A DNA stretch of 64,000 nt, taken from Saprospiraceae bacterium. GTDB taxonomy: Bacteria; Bacteroidota; Bacteroidia; Chitinophagales; Saprospiraceae. Position 1 is the stretch's first letter; each line of letters starts with the position of its first letter. The notes under the pieces were generated by a model. The model was not told the DNA's origin. It saw only the letters and a list, made by a program, of their open reading frames with translations, and ran no database searches. The stretch lies in assembly GCA_016715465.1 (NCBI GenBank), contig JADKAA010000029.1, positions 372,001 through 436,000 of the forward strand, given 5' to 3'. Made by a program: the position numbers and the translations under genes. This document shows, in pieces, positions 26,810 to 35,386 of the stretch.

Positions 26810-29626
26810 TTATTTGATTTTAAAGTCATATAAAAAGCTAATGTAGGCCATTCTGCCAATCCTCGGTCCACCGTAAGTTTGATTTACCTGCTTGTTAAGT
26901 ATATTGGATGCTCCAAACTTCAGACTGGAATGAATGCCGGTAAGTGCAAAGTTAAACTGGGCATCCACCAGGGTATAAGCAGGAATTCTACCCGTAAACT
27001 GAGGTGATCCTTCAAAGATAAAAGAAGAAACCCATTTGTAGTTTACATTAAAGCCAAATTTTTTAAGCCCCAAAACTTCCATATCTCTTCCGGAAATACC
27101 TACGTTGTATTTGTGCTCCGGTGTATTAAATGCCGGAATAATAGGATCATCTACATCCAGTTTGTTGAGTTTATTCCAGGAATAATTGACGGCCAGCATG
27201 TAATGTTCCATAAAATAATGGTTAAGTCCTATGGACAAGCCCTGAGTTGTCACTTTATTGGTGGAATTTGCCGCATAGCGATAGGCCTGTAGATTCTTTG
27301 GAAATGAGGTAGTATTGTCAAATTCACTCTTGATACCAATGACATAGCCCAAAAAGTCGCTGTATCTGCTGTAATATACACTACCATCAATGTAAGTATT
27401 ATTAAAGAGCGTGGTGCGGTACCCAAATTCAAAGGATTTAACTTTTTCAGGCCTCACGCCCCTTACATTAAAATACTTCAGCAACTTCCTGTCCAAATCA
27501 ACCGTAAAATCCCTGAAAGACTCTACTGTGATGAGGCTGTCAACTCCATCGAGGTTGCCTGCTAAAATAGCTGGTCCAACATTGAGGTATAAATACTGGT
27601 CAGTAAGCGTTGGGTTCCTTAAAGCTGAAGAAAATGACAGCCTGAAGAAGTTGTTGTCGGAAGGACTATACACAGCTGACAAGGCCGGTGAAACCAGAAA
27701 ATCAAAATTTTGATTTTTATCAACCCTCACCGTACCATTCAACTTAATTTTGTTATCCACAATCTTTTTTTCGATGCCCGTGTAGATGCCAAATTCGGTA
27801 TTCGTAATTTTTACACCCGCAGTATCATAAAAGATGGTGCCCTGGGAGTTTGGACGGTAATGTCTGGCACTGCCTCCCACCACAATTGATTCTGCGAAAG
27901 TGGGAGAAAATTTGTATTCTCCCTGGGTATGGTAAAGTGCAGACCTGTCAAAAAATTTGGTTCCGGCCTGATCATCAGTACGTTTGTTGGATTTAGTAGA
28001 AATGAGCCTGTTGAATTCCGTTTCAAACTCAGGTGTCCCCGGCTTAAAATAGGCCTTGGCCTCTACCCTGCTGATAAAGTTATCGGCATGGGCCCTTGCA
28101 TCAATATGTGATTGTTCAATAAAGGCCTTATTTTCCTCAAGCCATTTCATGGCAGCGGCGTTGTCAAATGAGGTGGTGATCAAACCTGTTACAGGATCTA
28201 TGTTAATGGACAATTTCGGATATCCCAGTTCATCCATTTTTGTCCTTACGTTATCCTGCCAGTACTTTACGTAATCACTACCCCAATTCACATTGTCCTT
28301 GGCATTTTGAGTCAACAGCAAAGATGTAAAATAGGGGTCATAGCTATCTCCGGCATCTTCCTGTGTGTTGTAAAACCGGAGAAAATACTTATCCCGTTTT
28401 CTAAGTTCAAGTTTGTTTTGAAAAAAGGTAATGTTTCGAAGACTAAATCTGTTATCTCCCTGATAAACTGTCGTGCCATTGCCAATGTTGAAGCCATATA
28501 TGAGTTCTGGTGATTCTTCTTCCAAAGAAGGTTTAAGCCGGTAGTATAGCCCCAGATTACTCTTTAGGTTTTTGCTGTTATAGTTGACCACATCTTTCTC
28601 CCTGTAACCAGTTCGGTAGAAAACCCCCAAGCCTGCATATTGAGAGAAGAGTGTATTGTCTGAAAAATCAAGTGTTCTGGAATACTCATCTCCATAAGTG
28701 TTAACTTTGTCATAACCTCCCGGATTATCTATACCCTGGTCTGAACCATCCACCGGTTGGTCATTATCTGCCTGCCAGTCATTTGCCCTCATACCGAAGA
28801 TATTGACCTTGTAGGCAAACACATCTTTTCCCGACTTATTCCTGACTACATTGGCATATCTTAAGGCTCCCTCCAGCAGATTGCGTTCACCTACTTTTAC
28901 AGAAGCAGAAAGACCTTTGGAATAAAATGGATTTTTGGTTTCCATACTGATAACCCCATTAAAGGCATTGGGGCCATAATATGCAGAGCTGGCCCCTACG
29001 ACTAAGTCAACCTTTTGAATGTCCAGTTCAGGTGCTCCCAAAAAATTACCCAATGAAAAGTTTAGGCCTGGCGACTGATTATCCACCCCATCAATAATCT
29101 GAAGTGACCTTACTGGACTTGTACTGTTGAAGCCCCTGGTGTTAATGATCGTAAACCCAATGCTCGCAGTGGTAAGGTCAACTCCCTTTAAAGAACCCAG
29201 GCCACTGTAGAAATCGGTTGAGGCCGTTTGTTTGATTGAAATTGCATCCAAAGATTCCACCGTCAACGGAGCCGCCTTCTGCTTGTCACTTATACGTTGC
29301 CCCACTACTTCCACTTCGGCCACTGTAATAGACTGTTCAGACAAATTGATCTTAATACGTTGTCTGGCATCCGTAACAGCCAGCGTATCTGTATTGAACC
29401 CTAAATAAGACACGACCAGATTAAATGGCAGTGGTTTATTGGTCTGAATTTCAAAACTGCCATCCCATTCGGTGACGACACCTTCCGTTGTACCCTCAAT
29501 AATGACATTGGCACCTATGATCGGCTCTCCCGTGGCTTCTTCAAATACTTCTCCCCTGATTTTAATCTGCGCACCAAGCTGCAGAGAAATCAAAACAAAA
29601 AGTAGCATCAACCCGTTGAATTTCAT
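26810..29626 (-). CDS. TonB-dependent outer-membrane receptor
   Basis: 938 residues. Signal peptide (to about LQLGAQ), a carboxypeptidase-D regulatory-like domain (about residues 22-105: GEVFEEATGEPIIGANVIIEG), a plug domain (about 115-235, with GVDLTTASIGF and RGFNSTSPVRSLQIIDG) and a 22-strand-type barrel ending in a short TonB-dependent-receptor C-terminus (RIGRMAYISFLYDFKIK). It imports a ligand using TonB energy. No SusD homolog is adjacent; the downstream partners are two T9SS-exported hydrolase-like proteins, which may capture or present the same substrate. Substrate unknown. Confidence 0.92.
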   Translation of the reverse strand: MKFNGLMLLFVLISLQLGAQIKIRGEVFEEATGEPIIGANVIIEGTTEGVVTEWDGSFEIQTNKPLPFNLVVSYLGFNTDTLAVTDARQRIKINLSEQSITVAEVEVVGQRISDKQKAAPLTVESLDAISIKQTASTDFYSGLGSLKGVDLTTASIGFTIINTRGFNSTSPVRSLQIIDGVDNQSPGLNFSLGNFLGAPELDIQKVDLVVGASSAYYGPNAFNGVISMETKNPFYSKGLSASVKVGERNLLEGALRYANVVRNKSGKDVFAYKVNIFGMRANDWQADNDQPVDGSDQGIDNPGGYDKVNTYGDEYSRTLDFSDNTLFSQYAGLGVFYRTGYREKDVVNYNSKNLKSNLGLYYRLKPSLEEESPELIYGFNIGNGTTVYQGDNRFSLRNITFFQNKLELRKRDKYFLRFYNTQEDAGDSYDPYFTSLLLTQNAKDNVNWGSDYVKYWQDNVRTKMDELGYPKLSINIDPVTGLITTSFDNAAAMKWLEENKAFIEQSHIDARAHADNFISRVEAKAYFKPGTPEFETEFNRLISTKSNKRTDDQAGTKFFDRSALYHTQGEYKFSPTFAESIVVGGSARHYRPNSQGTIFYDTAGVKITNTEFGIYTGIEKKIVDNKIKLNGTVRVDKNQNFDFLVSPALSAVYSPSDNNFFRLSFSSALRNPTLTDQYLYLNVGPAILAGNLDGVDSLITVESFRDFTVDLDRKLLKYFNVRGVRPEKVKSFEFGYRTTLFNNTYIDGSVYYSRYSDFLGYVIGIKSEFDNTTSFPKNLQAYRYAANSTNKVTTQGLSIGLNHYFMEHYMLAVNYSWNKLNKLDVDDPIIPAFNTPEHKYNVGISGRDMEVLGLKKFGFNVNYKWVSSFIFEGSPQFTGRIPAYTLVDAQFNFALTGIHSSLKFGASNILNKQVNQTYGGPRIGRMAYISFLYDFKIK

Positions 29627-29772
29627 ATCTTTAGTTTTTCCATTTTGCCGGGCCTTCGTAATTACGATTAGTATCCATACAATGTGAATTTGCCCTTAAG
29701 TTCAATAAATGATTTACCCTCTGATAAAAAGTGCTTTTGCAATTGAAGACAATGGCAAAAAACAGTTGTTTG

Positions 29773-29780
29773 CAAATATA
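29773..29780 (-). promoter_or_regulatory. Bacteroidota -7 box for the TonB-receptor operon
   Basis: On the minus strand TATATTTG matches TAnnTTTG; this leaves a 5' leader of about 140 nt. It lies in the 399-nt divergent gap 29627-30025, which otherwise holds only an AGTTC-A-GAACT dyad at about 29827-29837 of unknown meaning. Confidence 0.5.
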
Positions 29781-30025
29781 GTATAAGTTTATTATCCGCT
29801 ACCTTCTACTTGAAATAATTTTACTTAGTTCAGAACTACGCAAAATTTTTACTACCTAATTCGTAATTATTTAAAATATAATTTCTAGTAAATAGATATC
29901 AGTGGGTAATTTTAAATACATATGTTTAAATGCCGGTAATCTCAGGATTTTTGGTAATTTCGAACTATAATAAATGCAACACAGCTGCGCTGATATGCCG
30001 TTATGCTGACTTAAATCTCATTACC

Positions 30026-31687
30026 ATGACCCTAAAAAGTTTTTTATTCCTGTCTCTGGTGTGGTTCGCGCTGCCATCATGTAAAAATGAACAGAATGTT
30101 TTGAGCACTGGAGAAACCTCAAAACAGGAACAGCCTCACGATTATTACAAATTTGAGGGAGTACCCATCGACAAAATGGATAGCCTGCTTATGCAATACA
30201 GATTATATGCGCTCGAAACCGACTTAAGCACTCTTACGCCCAATGAACAAAAAATGATTCCTATACTTATAGAAGCTGCTTCTATAGTGGATGAATTATT
30301 TTGGATCCAAAGTTATGGCGATAAAAATGCGTTGCTAAAAAACCTCAATGACAAAGAAAAAGCATTTGCGCTTGTCAACTACGGTCCATGGGAAAGACTA
30401 AATGGCAATGCGCCTTTGCTTACGGACGCTCAAAAACCATTGGGTGCCAATTTTTATCCTGCGGATATGACGGACAAAGAATTCGAAATGTGGCCCGACA
30501 CGAACAAATCATCCCAATATACAATGGTTAGAAGGGGTAAAGACGGTAAATTAATGGCTATACCTTATCATGAGTTTTTTGCTGAACCCCTTAAAAGAGC
30601 CTCCTTCCTTTTGGAGCAGGCAGCAGCTCTTGCCGATGATGATGGGTTGCAAAAATACCTTCTTCTTAGGTCCAAAGCTTTAATAATAGATGATTTCAGA
30701 CCCAGCGATATGGCCTGGCTTGATATGAAAAGCAATAAAATTGACCTGGTAATTGGTCCTATAGAAAATTACGAGGACCAACGCTATGGGTTTAAGACAT
30801 CCTATGAAGCTTATGTATTGATCAAGGATCTGGAATGGAGCAGAAAATTAGAAAAATTTAAAGCTTTTCTTCCCGACTTGCAGCGTGGGTTACCCGTTGG
30901 ACCGGCTTATAAAACTGAAGCACCCGGAACGGATACCGAACTTAATGCCTATGACGTCATTCAATACAAAGGTGACTGCAATGCAGGAAGCAAAACCATT
31001 GCCATCAACCTGCCCAATGATGAAGTGGTTCAACTGGAAAAAGGAACGAGAAGACTGCAACTTAAAAATGTAATGGAACAAAAATTTAAGGAGATATTAG
31101 TCCCCATTGCAACAGAATTGCTGGATACGAATCTCATGAAACATGTAAATTTTGGTGCTTTTTTTGAAAACACTATGTTTCACGAAGTAGCACACGGTTT
31201 GGGAATAAAAAATACGGTCAATGGCAAGGGTCTCGTAAGGACTGCACTTAAAGAGCACTACGCTGCCATCGAAGAAGGGAAGGCAGACATTTTGGGTTTA
31301 TATATGATAGATTATCTTGCATCACGTAATGAAATTCAGGGTAGTATGGAAGACTATATCACTACATTTTTTGCATCCATCTTCAGGTCTGTTAGATTTG
31401 GTGTCGGCTCAGCCCACGGTAAAGCCAATATGATCCGGTTTAATTACCTTATGGATCAGGGAGCAATTTACAGAAACAGCGATGGCCGCTACGGCATCCA
31501 TTTCGAAAAATTCCGAAAATCAATGTCATCCATGAGTGCATTGATTCGGACCATTCAAGGGGATGGAAACTACGACAAAGCTGCCGCGCTAATCAGGGAC
31601 AAAGCAGTCATATCTTCACAGTTGGCTGCAGATTTAGACAAACTCACAAAGAAAAATATCGCTGTAGACCTCGTTTTTAAACAATAA
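30026..31687 (+). CDS. M49 (dipeptidyl-peptidase III)-like zinc peptidase, lipoprotein
   Basis: 553 residues from ATG 30026, which begins a lipoprotein signal (FLSLVWFALPSC, lipobox Cys); the frame runs upstream to 29930 without a signal. The zinc site is HEVAH at about residue 386, followed about 25 residues later by EEGKADILGLY, whose Glu supplies the third ligand. Canonical M49 enzymes have HExxGH; the pentapeptide HExxH form occurs in some bacterial members. It probably removes dipeptides from peptides and, by the lipobox, sits on the periplasmic or outer face. Single gene, convergent with prfB. Confidence 0.8.
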   Translation: MTLKSFLFLSLVWFALPSCKNEQNVLSTGETSKQEQPHDYYKFEGVPIDKMDSLLMQYRLYALETDLSTLTPNEQKMIPILIEAASIVDELFWIQSYGDKNALLKNLNDKEKAFALVNYGPWERLNGNAPLLTDAQKPLGANFYPADMTDKEFEMWPDTNKSSQYTMVRRGKDGKLMAIPYHEFFAEPLKRASFLLEQAAALADDDGLQKYLLLRSKALIIDDFRPSDMAWLDMKSNKIDLVIGPIENYEDQRYGFKTSYEAYVLIKDLEWSRKLEKFKAFLPDLQRGLPVGPAYKTEAPGTDTELNAYDVIQYKGDCNAGSKTIAINLPNDEVVQLEKGTRRLQLKNVMEQKFKEILVPIATELLDTNLMKHVNFGAFFENTMFHEVAHGLGIKNTVNGKGLVRTALKEHYAAIEEGKADILGLYMIDYLASRNEIQGSMEDYITTFFASIFRSVRFGVGSAHGKANMIRFNYLMDQGAIYRNSDGRYGIHFEKFRKSMSSMSALIRTIQGDGNYDKAAALIRDKAVISSQLAADLDKLTKKNIAVDLVFKQ

Positions 31688-31704
31688 AAAGATGTGGGAA
31701 GGAT

Positions 31705-32785
31705 TTACTTCCCATCCCACATCAAATATGCTTTTAAAAAATCATCAATGTTTCCATCCAGCACCGTGTCTGGATTTCTGGTTTCACAACCTGTTCTGTG
31801 ATCTTTCACACGCCTGTCATCCAGCACATAGGATCTGATTTGAGAACCCCATTCGTTTTTACGCTTGGTTGACTCCAGCTTATCCCGTTCTGCCTGTTGC
31901 TTTTCCAACTCAATCTCATAAAGCTTTGACCTCAGCATTTGAAGCGCTTTATCCCGGTTCACATGTTGAGATCTCTCCTGCTGACACTCAATGACAAGGC
32001 CTGAAGGCAGGTGCCTTACTCGGACAGCCGTTTCTACTTTGTTAACATTCTGGCCACCGGCCCCGCTCGCCCTGAAAGTATCCCACTCGAGGTCTGACGG
32101 ACTAATATCAATCTCAATATTTTCTGATACCAATGGATGAACAAAAACAGACGCAAAGGACGTCATCCTTTTGCCCTGAGAGTTATAAGGACTCACTCGC
32201 ACTAGCCGGTGAACACCATTTTCTCCTTTGAGGAGGCCATATGCGTATTCTCCTGAAATTTCAAGAGAAACCGACTTGATTCCCGCCACATCACCTTGCT
32301 GCAAATACAATTCCGATACCTTAAAGTCATTTTTATCTGCCCACATCAGATACATTCTATGGAGCATCTCGGCCCAATCGCAGGCTTCCGTTCCTCCTGC
32401 GCCGGCATTGATTTCCAAAATGGCCGAAAAGGTATCTTCAGGTTTATCAAGGGTTGTTCTGAATTCAATATCATCAAATATATCAGTCGCTTTTTTGTAC
32501 ACTTCATCCACCTGACCTTCCGAAGCCTCACCTTCTTTCTGGTATTCAAAAAGGAGTTCCGCTTCATCCACAAGATCAGCCATTTCATTGTACTTAGCCA
32601 CCCACGACTTGTGTGTTTTCAGTTCCTTTAGCAGCTGTTCTGCCTTTTCACTGTCATTCCACAAGGCGGGATTGGCAGCAAGTTGTTCTTTATCTTCAAT
32701 CTGGCTTATTCTTTGATCGACGTCAAAGATACCCCCTTATCAAAGCCAGACGCTGCTTTAACTCATTGAGTTGTTCGATGGTCAT
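31705..32785 (-). CDS. prfB: peptide chain release factor 2, with programmed +1 frameshift
   Basis: The gene starts at ATG 32785; 20 codons later comes an in-frame TGA at 32725-32723, and the rest is in the +1 frame, giving about 359 residues, normal for RF2. The catalytic GGQ is in RASGAGGQNVNKVET. The anticodon-like tripeptide reads SPY (VRVSPYNSQGKR) where E. coli has SPF; I believe SPY is usual in Bacteroidota. RF2 releases peptides at TGA and TAA. Last gene of the nrnA-FKBP-prfB operon, 13 nt after the FKBP stop. The recoding autoregulates RF2 through slow TGA termination. Confidence 0.95.
32722..32737 (-). promoter_or_regulatory. prfB programmed +1 frameshift site
   Basis: On the minus strand the site reads AGGGGGTATCTTTGAC: an internal Shine-Dalgarno-like AGGGGG, then the slippery CTT followed by TGA C, the classical RF2 recoding signal with standard spacing. 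Confidence 0.95.
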
Positions 32786-32798
32786 GTCCTCTTTTTAG

Positions 32799-33686
32799 TT
32801 ATTTAATGCCTTGAAATTCGATGTAAAAAACCAATTCTGAATTTGGAGGTATTGGTCCGCTTTGTTGATCGCCATAAGCCAGGTTGCTGGGAATAAACAA
32901 AGTAGCTTTGGTACCTGAAGGCAGTAACATAAGTGCCTCATCCCAGCCCGGAATTACATTGCCTTGTCCTACCGGAAACTCTATAGGCATGCCACGCTCA
33001 AATGAGCTGTCAAACTTATTTCCATCCAATAAAACACCATAATATTCTACAGAAACTTTCTGTCCTCTATTGGCTTTAGGCCCTGTACCAAGCTCATGAA
33101 CAACATACTTCAGTCCGGACGGCGTGGTTTGCATTTGTAAATTTTTAGCTTTATAAAGGGCAAGTGTTTCGGTAACCGTTTTTTCAACTGCGGGAATTCT
33201 CTCCTTACTCTTGGCAGCTTTTGCCTCCATTTCAATTCGCTTTTCCTCATTGAATGCCGCAAAAGCTGTGCTGTCTTTGATGTCATGTATAGTAAGGGTG
33301 AAGGTTAATTCCTTTTTTCCTGCAAGACTGGGATTGCCCTGGGGAATTGAATCTCCTGGTACAAAAATCGTAATGCTATCCCCAACGGATGCCTTGGAAA
33401 ATACCTCGTAAAATGGGCTAGGTGGTTTAATAGACTGCCAGTCTTTAGGTAATTGCATAAATGGCAGGTTTGCCTTGTCTGCATTGTGCTGAATGGTGTC
33501 CCCATCTGCCTTCACAGTGGCTGTATAATAGATATAATCATTTATTGCAGCCGATTTTCCTGAACCCTTCGTATGTACTGTGTACTTATAACCATTGCTG
33601 GTCTTGAAGTCACCTGTTCCGTTTTTACATGCTGTAACGAAAAACAGCATGCTTGCCAATAACATAAATTGAAAATAAAATCGCAT
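32799..33686 (-). CDS. FKBP-type peptidyl-prolyl isomerase lipoprotein, two domains
   Basis: 295 residues. Lipoprotein signal MRFYFQFMLLASMLFFVTAC, with Cys20 as lipobox Cys. The first domain (about 30-135) is a degenerate FKBP-like fold; a helical linker (about 140-185) leads to a canonical FKBP domain (about 190-295: GQKVSVEYYGVLLDGNKFDSS, VIPGWDEALMLLPSG, NLAYGDQQSG, LVFYIEF). Acts as a folding helper in the periplasm, probably anchored to the outer membrane. Two nt after nrnA and 13 nt before prfB, so one operon. Confidence 0.92.
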   Translation of the reverse strand: MRFYFQFMLLASMLFFVTACKNGTGDFKTSNGYKYTVHTKGSGKSAAINDYIYYTATVKADGDTIQHNADKANLPFMQLPKDWQSIKPPSPFYEVFSKASVGDSITIFVPGDSIPQGNPSLAGKKELTFTLTIHDIKDSTAFAAFNEEKRIEMEAKAAKSKERIPAVEKTVTETLALYKAKNLQMQTTPSGLKYVVHELGTGPKANRGQKVSVEYYGVLLDGNKFDSSFERGMPIEFPVGQGNVIPGWDEALMLLPSGTKATLFIPSNLAYGDQQSGPIPPNSELVFYIEFQGIK

Positions 33687-33688
33687 GG

Positions 33689-34696
33689 TTATAATGTTTG
33701 ATGTTTAATGTAATTTGGAAGTACTTTTACAAAACGTGAAATGACATCATCCAGTTTTGCGTAAGCAGAACCTCCGGAGGCGTTTTTGTGTCCGCCTCCG
33801 TTAAAATGAAGAGAAGCCATTTGTTGTACGTTGATATCGTCTTTACTTCGCAGTGAAATTTTAATGATGGTGGGTTGTTCGGTAATCAGTGCTGCCAGAC
33901 TTATATCTTTCATCATCAGGAGGTAGTTGACTATGCCTTCTGTGTCACCACGGGAGATGCCAAACAGGGTATAATCTTCTTTGGTGAGGTAGATATAGGC
34001 TGCCTTATATTCGGGTAAAATTACCATCCGGTTTGCCAGGCAGTGACCTAAAAGTTTAAGATTTTTGGGCTCCAGTGAGTTAAAAATGTGATTTTGGATA
34101 CGGTAGTCGTCTATGCCCATTTCCTTGAGTTCTCCCGCAATCCGGTATGTAAGTCCTCTCGTGCTGTATTTAAATGAACCGGTATCTGTAATAATACCTG
34201 TAAGCAAGGCTTCACCAATGCTTTGGTCAATTCGATCGGCCATTCCCATAGATTGGATGAATAAAAAAACCAATTCACTGGTTGAACTCGAGGCGGTGTC
34301 CGAAATAACAATGTCAGCTATGGGTTCAGGGTCAATATGGTGGTCTATCAATACTTTGGAAGCGGTCGAAAACATTACGGTCTCCCCCATCTTATCTATC
34401 CTGTCCAGCGCATTGAAATCCAATAAAAAAATTACTGAAGACCTCTTAATCACGTCCAGACATTCCTGCGGCTGAAGATCATAGATCATGGGCTGCACCT
34501 GCTCATTCACCAGGTATTGAAAAGCAAGAGGATATTCGCTCGGGAAAATTACTTTGACTACATGTTTCCATTTTTGGAGAAAACGGGCAAGACCTATAGA
34601 AGATCCCACGGCATCGCCATCCGGGTTGCGGTGTGATAAAATAACAATATCCTGTGGATTGGATAATTTTAATTTTATATTTTGTTGATCTACCAT
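33689..34696 (-). CDS. nrnA: DHH/DHHA1 phosphoesterase, oligoribonuclease/pAp phosphatase (NrnA-like)
   Basis: 335 residues from ATG 34696 (a TTG lies one codon upstream). DHH domain with SHRNPDGDAVGSSIGLARFL, FLLDFNALDRI and VLIDHHIDPEP; C-terminal DHHA1 domain with the RNA-binding HFNGGGHKNASGG. NrnA degrades short RNAs and converts 3'-phosphoadenosine 5'-phosphate to AMP, using Mn/Mg at the DHH site. First gene of the operon; divergent from ndk. Confidence 0.93.
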   Translation of the reverse strand: MVDQQNIKLKLSNPQDIVILSHRNPDGDAVGSSIGLARFLQKWKHVVKVIFPSEYPLAFQYLVNEQVQPMIYDLQPQECLDVIKRSSVIFLLDFNALDRIDKMGETVMFSTASKVLIDHHIDPEPIADIVISDTASSSTSELVFLFIQSMGMADRIDQSIGEALLTGIITDTGSFKYSTRGLTYRIAGELKEMGIDDYRIQNHIFNSLEPKNLKLLGHCLANRMVILPEYKAAYIYLTKEDYTLFGISRGDTEGIVNYLLMMKDISLAALITEQPTIIKISLRSKDDINVQQMASLHFNGGGHKNASGGSAYAKLDDVISRFVKVLPNYIKHQTL

Positions 34697-34777
34697 CAAT
34701 TGGGCAGCGAAATTCTAAAAATTTTGTCAATTATCAAAAAAAAAGTAAAACTAATTCATCCTTAGTGTCCAAATTGT

Positions 34778-34785
34778 TAATTTTG
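34778..34785 (+). promoter_or_regulatory. Bacteroidota -7 promoter box for ndk
   Basis: TAATTTTG, an exact TAnnTTTG match, 38 nt upstream of the ndk ATG in the nrnA-ndk divergent gap. Confidence 0.6.
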
Positions 34786-34823
34786 CGCCTTCTTAATTTT
34801 AACTTATATAAAGAAACAAAGAC

Positions 34824-35246
34824 ATGTCAGATAACAGGACATTTACCATGATTAAGCCAGACGCAGTGCAGTCAGGTCATATTGGCGCCATTCTCAACCA
34901 AATTTGTGAGGCTGGATTCAAAATTGTGGCCATGAAGTACACAAAACTGTCTGCTGATAAAGCTGGTGAATTTTATGCGGTTCACAGTGCCAGGCCATTT
35001 TATGGCGAATTGGTCGATTTTATGTCATCGGGGCCGATTGTTGCAGCAATTCTTGAAAAGGATAATGCGGTTCAGGAATTTCGTACCTTGATTGGCGCGA
35101 CAAATCCTGCGGATGCTGCTCCTGGCACCATTAGGGCCAAGTTTGCCAAAAATATTGGTGAAAATGCCATCCATGGCTCAGACAGCGATGAAAACGCAGC
35201 CATAGAAAGTGCATTCCACTTCGCTGGCACAGAAATCTTTAAATAG
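34824..35246 (+). CDS. ndk: nucleoside diphosphate kinase
   Basis: 140 residues, normal length. Opens with RTFTMIKPDAV; the phosphohistidine is H117 in NAIHGSDSDENA, and K11, R87-type and N114 active-site residues are in place. Transfers gamma-phosphate from ATP to other NDPs, cytoplasmic. Single gene. Downstream, an imperfect CTATGTG/CACATAG hairpin (about 35280-35300) lacks a T tract and is not called as a terminator. Confidence 0.97.
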   Translation: MSDNRTFTMIKPDAVQSGHIGAILNQICEAGFKIVAMKYTKLSADKAGEFYAVHSARPFYGELVDFMSSGPIVAAILEKDNAVQEFRTLIGATNPADAAPGTIRAKFAKNIGENAIHGSDSDENAAIESAFHFAGTEIFK

Positions 35247-35386
35247 ACCAACTCGTTTCCAAAAGATCCAAAGAAGTAGCTATGTGCTGTAGTCACATAG
35301 TTACATCTACATATTTTTCTGCCATTCAAAGAGCTACTGTGAGAAATGGGTAGTTTTTTCATTGCCCTGGTACCCATGGCACCAAA

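Noticed and set aside
32723..32725. prfB TGA as a sequencing error
   Set aside because: The flanking sequence is the exact RF2 recoding signal.
35278..35300. Terminator after ndk
   Set aside because: A CTATGTG/CACATAG stem is present but no T tract follows on either strand.
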